DNA from: Synergistaceae bacterium
GTDB lineage: Bacteria > Synergistota > Synergistia > Synergistales > Synergistaceae
NCBI GenBank assembly: GCA_030531285.1
Contig: JAUNNW010000093.1
Coordinates: forward strand, 1 to 5,704
Reading direction: 5' to 3'
DNA: 5,704 nucleotides
A program made the position numbers and the translations under genes. Within the stretch, counting starts at the first letter, position 1; the number at the start of each line of letters is the position of its first letter. Shown piece after piece: positions 1-5,704 of this stretch. The notes beneath the pieces are model-generated. The model was not told where the DNA came from, ran no database searches, and worked only from the letters and a program-made list of their open reading frames with translations.

Positions 1-239
1 GCGAAAACGCACATTGTTATAACTTCCTGAATGATTTTAAGCTGCGGAAGCGTGTAACACTGAAAGCCGAGTCTGTTGCCGGGGACCTGAAAACAGTATT
101 CAAAAAAAGCTATGCACCAGCTGACAAACACGGCAACGTAAATCGGTTTTGAGCTGAGATTTTTAAGGTGTCCGTACCATGCATAGGTCATAAATACATT
201 TGAACAAAGCAACAACATTAACGGATATATTTTCTGCAT
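1..239 (-). CDS. DUF486 / DMT-family small membrane protein (N-terminal part, truncated by window edge)
   Basis: This open frame has no stop as far as the window edge and gives the first 79 residues. The translation has two strongly hydrophobic stretches, at about residues 4-22 and 32-52. They carry motifs I recognise from the DUF486 (DMT_6) family: NVFMTYAWYGHLK (14-26), SWCIAFFEYCFQVPGNRLG (40-58) and QLKIIQEVITM (66-76). Family members are short, about 110 residues, with around four membrane helices. They are grouped with drug/metabolite transporters by similarity, and their substrate is not known to me. The ATG at 237-239 is preceded by GGAAG (248-252 on the plus strand) with an 8-nt spacer, which supports this start. 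It lies 39 nt downstream of lemA on the same strand with no obvious terminator between, so co-transcription with lemA is likely. Only about two thirds of the protein is present. The family call is firm, the function is not. Confidence 0.88.
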   Translation of the reverse strand, partial: MQKIYPLMLLLCSNVFMTYAWYGHLKNLSSKPIYVAVFVSWCIAFFEYCFQVPGNRLGFQCYTLPQLKIIQEVITMCVF

Positions 240-278
240 ACTTTTCACTTCCGCCCGTACAGAGTGGAGATGCGGCCG

Positions 279-833
279 TTAAAATTTAACTTCAGGAGCC
301 GGTTTTTCAGCCTCTGCTGTTTCAAAATACGCAGCAGGCTTAAAGCCGAAGAAATTCGCAATGATTACGTTTGGAAAACGCTGCACCGCATTGTTCAGAT
401 TTCTTGCTGTTCCGTTGTAGTAACGGCGCGCAAGTTGGATTTCGTCTTCGATTTTCGAAAGCTGTTGCTGAAGATCAAGGAAATTGACGTTTGCCTTAAG
501 CTCCGGATAATTTTCCGCTACTGCAAAAAGCGTGCGAAGCGTTGAAGCAAATTCGTTTTCTGCGGCAATGCGTTTTGCCTCATCAGGTCCAGCCTGCGTT
601 ACTGCCGAACGTGCCCTGGTGATGTTGTCAAAAGTTTCCTGTTCGTGCGCGGCGTAGCCTTTGACCGTTGTGACAAGATTGGGAACAAGGTCAAAACGGC
701 GTTTGAGCTGAACGTCAATGCCGCTCCATGCCTCATCTTTAAAATTCCTAAACTTCACAAGATTGTTGTAAGTACCCATAAGCCACATGGCAAACACACC
801 GAAAATTATTATTAAAACGATAAGTACAGTCAT
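279..833 (-). CDS. lemA: LemA family membrane-anchored protein
   Basis: A complete 184-residue protein, the usual size for LemA. Residues 2-20 form one hydrophobic N-terminal segment, probably a membrane anchor. The rest is predicted helical and carries the family signatures: YNNLV (22-26), the region around AWSGIDVQLKRRFDLVPNLV (35-54), AENYPELKANVNFLDLQ (106-122), IEDEIQLARRYYN (128-140), and the closing FP..I.A..FGF (153-164). The C-terminal tail is short and rich in Ala, Glu and Pro. LemA proteins are widespread and structurally a helical bundle, but no firm biochemical role is agreed. In many genomes they sit beside HtpX-type proteases or TPM-domain proteins, and neither appears here. 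The ATG at 831-833 follows AGAGG (842-846) at 8 nt. A strong extended -10 promoter lies about 50 nt upstream. The downstream neighbour is the DUF486 gene on the same strand. Confidence 0.95.
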   Translation of the reverse strand: MTVLIVLIIIFGVFAMWLMGTYNNLVKFRNFKDEAWSGIDVQLKRRFDLVPNLVTTVKGYAAHEQETFDNITRARSAVTQAGPDEAKRIAAENEFASTLRTLFAVAENYPELKANVNFLDLQQQLSKIEDEIQLARRYYNGTARNLNNAVQRFPNVIIANFFGFKPAAYFETAEAEKPAPEVKF

Positions 834-886
834 ACTGTCCGCCTCTTTTCAAAATTGCTGTTTTTTAATACAAAATCCGTTGCCGT

Positions 887-895
887 ATTATAGCA
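887..895 (-). promoter_or_regulatory. Extended -10 promoter for lemA
   Basis: Read on the minus strand, this site is TGC followed by a perfect TATAAT, the TGn-TATAAT form of a sigma-70-type extended -10 element. No good -35 hexamer lies 16-18 nt upstream, which fits an extended -10 promoter that does not need one. Transcription would start near 880 and leave an untranslated leader of about 47 nt before the lemA ATG. The would-be -35 area (about 910-915) overlaps an arm of the inverted repeat assigned as the argH terminator. This is inferred from sequence alone. Confidence 0.7.
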
Positions 896-911
896 TATTC
901 CATAAAGAAAG

Positions 912-971
912 ATTCACTCTTAGAAGCGTTCACTTGAGGAACACTAAAAATGTTGCGCAGTAAAAGTGAAT
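912..971 (-). terminator. Nested inverted repeat after argH, probable intrinsic terminator
   Basis: An 11-bp outer stem forms between 961-971 and 912-922 (one G-U pair in the minus-strand RNA). A 7-bp inner stem forms between 939-945 and 925-931 (one G-U pair) around a 7-nt loop at 932-938. The outer stem begins 5 nt past the argH stop codon. On the minus strand it is followed by the T-rich run CTTTCTTTATGG (911 to 900). This placement suits termination of argH transcription. The asymmetric interior loop, the A/T-rich outer stem and the interrupted T-run make it weaker than a textbook terminator, so a regulatory or protein-binding palindrome is an alternative. Confidence 0.45.
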
Positions 972-975
972 GTCT

Positions 976-2400
976 TTAAAACTCCGGCAGATTTTCGAAA
1001 AGCTCACCGCCAAGCTGTACGTAGTCGTCAAGCTCCTCCGCGGCATTGTTTATTTGTTCTTTGACGCGGAGAGGCGCCGTGCCTCCGAGCGTCAGGCGGC
1101 GGGAAACTGCCGTTTCCGGCGTAAGCAACGGGAGCAGGTCCTCTTCCGCCTCAGGAATAAGCTGTTTCCATTCTTCAAGTGTAAGTTCCGTAAGCGCACA
1201 TCCCTTTTCAACACAGTATGCAACCGTTTTGCCTACCTTGGCATGAGCCTGACGGAAAGGAACACCCTTTACGACAAGATATTCCGCAACGTCAGTGGCA
1301 AGGATAAGCCCGTCACTGAAACCGCGCTTTGCCGCCCCCTCATCAACTTCAATCTCCTTGAGCAACGGAGGCAGCACGGAGAAAATTCCCTTCATAATCT
1401 CTATTGCTTCAAACAGCGGACGCTTGTCCTCTTGCAAATCGCGGTTGTAGGTTGACGGAACACCCTTCATAAGCGTCATAAGCTGCGTGTACGCACCGGC
1501 GAGAAGCCCTGCCTTGCCGCGTATAAGCTCAAGCACGTCAGGATTTTTCTTCTGCGGCATAATGCTCGAACCTGTGCAGTAGGCATCCGGAAGCTTCACC
1601 CAACCGAACTCCGTAGTGAAATAAATAATTAAATCTTCTGACAGACGGCTTGCGTGCTGACCGAAAACCGCAGCAAAATGCAGCAGGTCAAGAAAATGGT
1701 CACGGTGCGAAACGCTGTCCATGCTGTTGTCAGAAACCTTTGAGAACCCGAGATCCTCAGCCGTAAATTCCCTGTCGAGCGGCAGAGTAGAGCCTGCAAG
1801 AGCCGCGCTTCCGAGAGTACACTCGTCAACAGCGTCATACGCCGCAAACAGACGGTCTGCATCGCGCAGAAACGCCCTTGCATGCGCCATCCAAAACTGT
1901 CCCATAGAAATCGGCTGTGCCTGCTGAAGATGCGTGTAACCGGGGACAACACGGTCTGCCTGCTCGTCCGCCTTCTCAAGCAGAACGGAAATAAGCTCCC
2001 TAAGACCTTCCCAAAGCTCAAGAATTTCCTTCCTTAAATAGAGGCGCACCGTCGTATTCACCTGGTCGTTGCGCGAACGTCCCATGTGCAGTCTCGCACC
2101 TGTTGCTCCGCAAAGCTCCGTCAAACGCGCCTCAATATTCATATGCACATCCTCGAGAGAAATTTTGGGAACAAACCTGCCCTCTCTTATCTCATCCGCT
2201 ATTACAAGCAGATTGTCCTCAATCGTTTTCGCTTCCTCTTCGGAAAGAAGCTCTACCTTTCTCAACATTCTCACGTGGGCAATACTGCCCCGTATATCGG
2301 CAAACGCCATGCGCCAGTCGAGATCAAGCGACTGCGAAAAATTCACCACAGACTCCGCCGTATCCTGAGAAAAACGCCCCTTCCACATACCCTTAGGCAT
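976..2400 (-). CDS. argH: Argininosuccinate lyase
   Basis: The enzyme cleaves argininosuccinate to arginine and fumarate, the last step of arginine biosynthesis in the cytoplasm. It works as a homotetramer of the fumarase/aspartase superfamily. The 474-residue product is close to the usual 455-470. Visible landmarks are MWKGRF near the N-terminus (5-10), EDVHMNIE (83-90), GRSRNDQ (107-113), GYTHLQ with the catalytic-type His at 157, and the superfamily signature GSSIMPQKKNPD at 277-288, which carries the mobile-loop catalytic Ser. No key residue is missing, so it should be active. The reading frame opens three codons earlier at a GTG (2407-2409), but that codon overlaps the Shine-Dalgarno. 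The ATG at 2398-2400 is preceded by AGGAAG at 8 nt and is the better start. No other arginine gene is in view. It has its own predicted promoter and a probable terminator. Third codon positions favour G and T, unlike the divergent gene. Confidence 0.97.
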   Translation of the reverse strand: MPKGMWKGRFSQDTAESVVNFSQSLDLDWRMAFADIRGSIAHVRMLRKVELLSEEEAKTIEDNLLVIADEIREGRFVPKISLEDVHMNIEARLTELCGATGARLHMGRSRNDQVNTTVRLYLRKEILELWEGLRELISVLLEKADEQADRVVPGYTHLQQAQPISMGQFWMAHARAFLRDADRLFAAYDAVDECTLGSAALAGSTLPLDREFTAEDLGFSKVSDNSMDSVSHRDHFLDLLHFAAVFGQHASRLSEDLIIYFTTEFGWVKLPDAYCTGSSIMPQKKNPDVLELIRGKAGLLAGAYTQLMTLMKGVPSTYNRDLQEDKRPLFEAIEIMKGIFSVLPPLLKEIEVDEGAAKRGFSDGLILATDVAEYLVVKGVPFRQAHAKVGKTVAYCVEKGCALTELTLEEWKQLIPEAEEDLLPLLTPETAVSRRLTLGGTAPLRVKEQINNAAEELDDYVQLGGELFENLPEF

Positions 2401-2408
2401 AAGCGACA

Positions 2409-2414
2409 CTTCCT
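2409..2414 (-). promoter_or_regulatory. argH ribosome binding site (decides the start)
   Basis: On the minus strand this reads AGGAAG, 8 nt before the ATG at 2398-2400. The upstream in-frame GTG (2407-2409) shares a base with this site and has no purine-rich site of its own at a usable distance. The site therefore places the start at the ATG and removes three residues from the longest frame. lemA and the DUF486 gene also have 8-nt spacers. Confidence 0.75.
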
Positions 2415-2433
2415 TTATCCTATTGTTCTTTAT

Positions 2434-2461
2434 ATTGTAACAAAAAAACTATAAAATTAAA
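2434..2461 (-). promoter_or_regulatory. Predicted argH promoter
   Basis: On the minus strand there is TGT-TACAAT (2442 to 2434), an extended -10 with one mismatch to TATAAT. A weak -35-like TTTAAT (2461 to 2456) lies 16 nt upstream. Transcription would start near 2427 and give a short leader of about 27 nt. The spacer is a T-rich run. I looked for an ArgR-type box (paired TGAAT/ATTCA half-sites) here and saw none, so arginine repression cannot be claimed from this sequence. Confidence 0.55.
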
Positions 2462-2471
2462 CTGAAGGCTG

Positions 2472-2499
2472 TTTAAATTTTCAAAATCTGTGTTATAAT
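2472..2499 (+). promoter_or_regulatory. Predicted promoter of the SNF2-SWIM operon
   Basis: A perfect TATAAT at 2494-2499 is preceded by TG at 2491-2492, giving TGT-TATAAT, an extended -10. TTTAAA at 2472-2477 matches four of six bases of TTGACA with a 16-nt spacer. Transcription would start near 2506 and leave a leader of about 60 nt before the ATG at 2567. Its -35 element lies only 10 bp from the -35-like element of the divergent argH promoter, so the two could interfere or share a regulator. Confidence 0.65.
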
Positions 2500-2566
2500 T
2501 GTGCGCGGTTGGATTTTCAGAGCATCGTTTCCAGCAAAACCTCAATTTACGGAATAAAGAGAAAAC

Positions 2567-5500
2567 ATGATTATTTATCACATCAGCTATGCAGGCGGAC
2601 TGTTTTTCCTTTGGGCGGAACATTCGTTCGTCAATGAAAATATTGTAAAAGACGGGCATACTCACCCGTTCTGTGCATCATGCGAAGAACTGCAAAAACT
2701 GCTGAAAAAAGCAGACATGACGCCTGCCGAAACACAGATGCGCTGCTACACGGCAAACGTAACTTTGCCGGCATCAAACGACATACCTCTGCCATCATCG
2801 GAAATACTCGGAGAATACGAACCGGACAATCTGTTGCTTCAGGAATTTGAGGTACCCGTGCTTCCGCTTACCTCCGAAAACATGGAAAAATTCAAACAGC
2901 TTGAAGACCGCGACAGGCGGCTTTCAATACCCGGTGTAATGCCTGGGAACGATGCGCTCTTCATGATTGAAAGCTACAAATATGCCTCATTGCTTGCGTT
3001 GCGCGGCTGCTTCATACCGTACATGAAAAAAACCTCAGACGGCTGTTTCTCATGCTGGGATCCCCTGTATCTTCCGAAATACCATACTGAATACACCGCG
3101 CACCTCAACAACATACCTCCTGTCCTGAAAAATTTCAGAATAGGGAAGGTAGCCGCGCCGAACGATGACAGACAATTCGGCATGGCAATACTCGAAAGAT
3201 TTGTTGACGGAATAATCCGAACCGCACAGACAAAAAACGCCAAAGGCAAACTCATCAACATTGACAACACGCACGAAATGTGGCTTCGCTCGCTTACCTG
3301 GGCGCGCACCTCACTCACGCGCTGGAACGAAGAACTCCGCTCAGTATATCCGCAGATTGCGGCATGGGCGGACGAAGCAAAAACGGGAAGCGGCGAACCC
3401 TGGCGCCTAATACTCAGGCTTGAAGAACCAGAACACATGGACGACGACACACGCTGGCTCGTCACATGGCATATACAGGCATTGCGCGACGAAAGCATAA
3501 TCATACCGGCAGAACGTGTGTGGAACCCAACAGCAGCTGAGCGCGGCTGGTTTGAAATGATAGGTGAAAACCCGAGGAAATACCTGCTTCAAACTCTCGG
3601 AATGATAGCAGACTACGTCCCACCGATAGAAGACAGCCTCTACAAACCAAATCCTGCAGCCTGCGAATTCACCGCACAACAGCTTTACGAATTCATGACC
3701 AATGCCCTTCCGCGCCTTTCGGAAGACGGCGTACGCGTACAGTACCCTGCCGCATGGGGCAACCCTGAAGACCGCGTGCGCTTTGCCTTCAGCGGAGACC
3801 TTGAAGACAATACCGCCTTCTCGTCACAATCCGGGCTTCCGCTAGACGAACTGCTTGACGTAAACTGGAACATAACACTCGGCGACGAACTGCTCACACA
3901 GGAAGAAATACAAAAACTTGCGGAACTGAAAACACCGTTCGTAAAGCTTCACGGCAAAGTCGTCTTCGTTGATAAAGAAGAACTCGCTAAAATTATGGCA
4001 AATTTGAAACAGTTGCCGGAAAAAATCGACCGCCGCTCCGCACTGCTATCAACACTCTCCGGAAATTACGACGGACTATATCTCAGCTCCATGCAGAAAT
4101 CGGGATGGCTCAACAACGCAGTCGACGTACTCACAGGCAAAAAGAAACTGCCGGAACTTGAAAAACCTGAAAATTTCTGCGGCACACTCCGCCCCTACCA
4201 GCTGCGCGGCCTCTCATGGCTCGACTGGCTGACAAAATTAGGACTCGGAGGCTGTCTCGCAGACGACATGGGGCTCGGCAAAACCGTCGAAACTCTCGCC
4301 CTTCTGCAGCAGCAGAAAAACGAAGGCAAAACCGGACCTGTGCTGCTCGTATGCCCCACCTCCGTCGTCGAAAACTGGCGCCTTGAAGCAGAACGTTTCG
4401 CCCCCCAGCTGAAAACTCTTGTCCACTACGGCATGGGCAGAATGCGCGGCGATAAACTTGCAAGAGCTGTTAAAAACAACGACCTTGTAATAACCTCCTA
4501 CTCTCTTTTAAGCAGAGACTTTGCGACGATAACGAAAATTAACTGGCGCGGTGCGATACTCGACGAGGCGCAAAACATAAAAAATCCTCTGACGCGGCAG
4601 TCAAAAACGGCACACTCCGTCACTGCAGACTGGCGCCTTGCGCTCACAGGCACCCCTGTTGAAAACCACGTCGGCGACCTTTGGTCGGTGCTCAAATTCT
4701 GCGTACCCGGACTGTTGCCCAACAAAACGCGCTTCGCAAGGGAATTTCTGCGGCCGATACAAACGGGCAATACACAGAAACTCTCCAAACTGCGCCTTAT
4801 GACAGGACCCTTCATACTGCGCAGGGTAAAAACCGACAAAGAAATCATCGCAGACCTTCCGGACAAAATCGAAAGCCGTGAATTCTGCCCGCTTAGCCAC
4901 GAACAGGCATCTCTCTACGCCGCCGTGCTCAAAAACCTGGAAAACAGACTGGCGGCATCCAGCGGCATACAGAGAAAAGGACTTGTCCTCTCCACCATCA
5001 CAAACCTGAAAGAAATCTGCGACCACCCGTCGCTCTACCTGAAAGACAATGCTGAAATTGCAAACCGCTCAGGCAAACTGGCGCGTCTTGCCGAACTCAC
5101 CGATGTCATGCTCTCTGCCGGCGACCGCACGCTCATTTTCACGCAATACGCGGCAATGGGCAAAATCATAAAAGACTACCTACAGGAAACCTTCGGAGCA
5201 GAAGTACTTTTCCTGCACGGAGGACTGACAAAAGACAAACGCGATGCGCTCATAAGACGCTTCGCAAAACCAAACGGACCTCAGATATTCGTACTCTCGC
5301 TCAAAGCCGGAGGCACGGGACTCAACCTCACAAACGCCAATCACGTCATACTCTACGACCGTTGGTGGAACCCTGCCGTTGAACAGCAGGCAGTAGACAG
5401 GGCATATCGCATAGGACAGAAACGCAACGTACAGGTACACTACTTTTGCTGCAAAGGCACGCTCGAAGAAAAAATCGAGAAATTCATCAACTCAAAACAG

Positions 5501-5611
5501 CAGGTTGCCGAAGCCGTCGTACGCGAAGGCGAAAACTGGCTCACAGAACTATCCGACTCGGAACTGCACGAACTCTTTGCACTCAGCATAGTGGAGGAAG
5601 AAAATGACTGA
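2567..5611 (+). CDS. SNF2-family DEAD/DEAH-box helicase-like ATPase (YwqA-like)
   Basis: A complete 1014-residue protein, within the usual length for bacterial SNF2 proteins of this group. The N-terminal 400 residues lack an assigned function. Around residues 415-490 is a bacterial SNF2-associated domain (DUF3670 type), seen as ELLDVNWNITLG and a following HGKVVFVD. The two-lobed motor follows with all motifs: LRPYQ (541-545), Walker A DDMGLGKT (566-573, Lys572), CPTS (596-599), TSYSLL (643-648), Walker B DEAQ (666-669), LTGTPVEN (693-700), RTLIFTQY (854-861), LHGG (883-886), AGGTGLNL (914-921) and motif VI QAVDRAYRIGQ (941-951). It should use ATP to translocate on double-stranded DNA and remodel DNA-protein complexes. 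No strand-separating activity is implied. CxxC pairs occur at 36/39 and 160/163. The opening MIIYHISYAGG...FFLWAE resembles family N-termini and supports this start, although the Shine-Dalgarno (AAAGAG at 2556-2561) is modest. The stop overlaps the next gene by 8 nt. The biological role is unknown. Confidence 0.95.
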   Translation: MIIYHISYAGGLFFLWAEHSFVNENIVKDGHTHPFCASCEELQKLLKKADMTPAETQMRCYTANVTLPASNDIPLPSSEILGEYEPDNLLLQEFEVPVLPLTSENMEKFKQLEDRDRRLSIPGVMPGNDALFMIESYKYASLLALRGCFIPYMKKTSDGCFSCWDPLYLPKYHTEYTAHLNNIPPVLKNFRIGKVAAPNDDRQFGMAILERFVDGIIRTAQTKNAKGKLINIDNTHEMWLRSLTWARTSLTRWNEELRSVYPQIAAWADEAKTGSGEPWRLILRLEEPEHMDDDTRWLVTWHIQALRDESIIIPAERVWNPTAAERGWFEMIGENPRKYLLQTLGMIADYVPPIEDSLYKPNPAACEFTAQQLYEFMTNALPRLSEDGVRVQYPAAWGNPEDRVRFAFSGDLEDNTAFSSQSGLPLDELLDVNWNITLGDELLTQEEIQKLAELKTPFVKLHGKVVFVDKEELAKIMANLKQLPEKIDRRSALLSTLSGNYDGLYLSSMQKSGWLNNAVDVLTGKKKLPELEKPENFCGTLRPYQLRGLSWLDWLTKLGLGGCLADDMGLGKTVETLALLQQQKNEGKTGPVLLVCPTSVVENWRLEAERFAPQLKTLVHYGMGRMRGDKLARAVKNNDLVITSYSLLSRDFATITKINWRGAILDEAQNIKNPLTRQSKTAHSVTADWRLALTGTPVENHVGDLWSVLKFCVPGLLPNKTRFAREFLRPIQTGNTQKLSKLRLMTGPFILRRVKTDKEIIADLPDKIESREFCPLSHEQASLYAAVLKNLENRLAASSGIQRKGLVLSTITNLKEICDHPSLYLKDNAEIANRSGKLARLAELTDVMLSAGDRTLIFTQYAAMGKIIKDYLQETFGAEVLFLHGGLTKDKRDALIRRFAKPNGPQIFVLSLKAGGTGLNLTNANHVILYDRWWNPAVEQQAVDRAYRIGQKRNVQVHYFCCKGTLEEKIEKFINSKQQVAEAVVREGENWLTELSDSELHELFALSIVEEEND
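5593..5597 (+). promoter_or_regulatory. Strong ribosome binding site inside the end of the SNF2 gene
   Basis: GGAGG lies 6 nt before the ATG at 5604-5606, within the last codons of the SNF2 gene. It is a better Shine-Dalgarno than that of the SNF2 gene itself. This supports the overlapping ATG as a real start and suggests that the second protein is translated at least as well as the first, probably with translational coupling. Confidence 0.75.
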
Positions 5612-5704
5612 CCTTTATCTGCGCGGGGGAATACGCTCCCGTCTCACAACAGGCACAGCCGACACCGAAAAACTTAATTGGTGGGGCAGACGCTGGATAG
5701 AAAC
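5604..5704 (+). CDS. SWIM zinc-finger family protein (N-terminal fragment, truncated by window edge)
   Basis: Only the first 33 codons are present. The fragment starts MTDLYLRGG and ends with NWWGRRWIE at residues 25-33. That tryptophan-rich segment closely resembles the (F/T)WWGxxWIEALE opening that I know from bacterial SWIM zinc-finger proteins encoded beside SNF2 ATPases. The zinc-binding SWIM motif itself (CxCx(n)CxH) would lie further on, outside the window, so the call rests on this short N-terminus plus gene context. The start overlaps the SNF2 stop by 8 nt (ATG at 5604, TGA at 5609-5611) with a strong GGAGG just upstream, so the two genes form an operon. In the family the protein is presumed to bind nucleic acid or partner proteins and to work with the SNF2 motor, but the function is not established. 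Confidence 0.75.
   Translation, partial: MTDLYLRGGIRSRLTTGTADTEKLNWWGRRWIE

Noticed and set aside
970..1455. 161-codon plus-strand open frame opposite argH
   Set aside because: Its basic, low-complexity translation has no family resemblance, and it lies wholly antisense to the intact, well-conserved argH apart from a few bases.
2401..2409. GTG at 2407-2409 as the argH start, adding three residues
   Set aside because: It overlaps the Shine-Dalgarno AGGAAG and has no suitably spaced site of its own. The ATG at 2398-2400 is 8 nt from that site.
2507..2545. Leader hairpin (GGTTGGA pairing with TCCA...AACC) upstream of the SNF2 gene
   Set aside because: The pairing is short and broken by unpaired bases, with no terminator tail or riboswitch-like conserved core.
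2401..2566. ArgR operator for arginine control of argH
   Set aside because: No paired TGAAT/ATTCA half-sites with the right spacing were seen. The ATTCACT repeats near 912-971 are downstream of argH and better fit a hairpin.
2420..2665. 81-codon minus-strand open frame across the divergent promoter region
   Set aside because: It overlaps both predicted promoters and the start of the SNF2 gene, and its translation resembles no known protein.
2974..3504. 176-codon minus-strand open frame opposite the SNF2 gene
   Set aside because: It is serine-rich shadow coding that arises from the C/A-biased codons of the SNF2 gene, and it has no recognisable motif.
2567..5704. Defence system of DISARM type because of the SNF2 protein
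   Set aside because: No methyltransferase, DUF1998, PLD nuclease or other DISARM partner is visible. The SNF2 protein instead has the layout and SWIM partner of the YwqA-like group.

Overview
The window is ordinary bacterial chromosome: densely coded, with GC content near half by eye, four kinds of conserved bacterial gene, and Shine-Dalgarno sites 6-8 nt ahead of most starts. There is no sign of phage, plasmid, transposon or CRISPR. The protein sequences have the flavour of an anaerobic, possibly gut-associated bacterium (Synergistota or a Gram-negative-type Firmicute). That placement is a guess from general impression and no marker here proves it.

The left half is read leftwards on the minus strand. 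From right to left it holds argH (argininosuccinate lyase, last step of arginine synthesis), a roughly 140-nt gap with a probable terminator hairpin and a strong extended -10 promoter, lemA (a small membrane-anchored helical protein), and after 39 nt the first 79 codons of a DUF486/DMT-family membrane protein cut by the window edge. lemA and the DUF486 gene probably share one transcript. argH probably has its own.

The right half is read rightwards on the plus strand. A 166-bp divergent intergenic region carries back-to-back extended -10 promoters for argH and for a large SNF2-family helicase-like ATPase of 1014 residues. Its stop codon overlaps by 8 nt the start of a second gene, whose first 33 codons match the N-terminus of SWIM zinc-finger proteins. 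This SNF2 + SWIM pair resembles the conserved, largely uncharacterised bacterial cassette represented by ywqA/ywqB of Bacillus subtilis. It is the most interesting content of the window.

The two halves differ in third-codon-position base use: G/T-rich in argH, C/A-rich in the SNF2 gene. The simplest reading is a replication strand bias, with the minus-strand genes on the leading strand and the SNF2 cassette on the lagging strand. I found no wholly new system. The best leads are the SNF2-SWIM cassette and the compact hairpin/promoter arrangement between argH and lemA.
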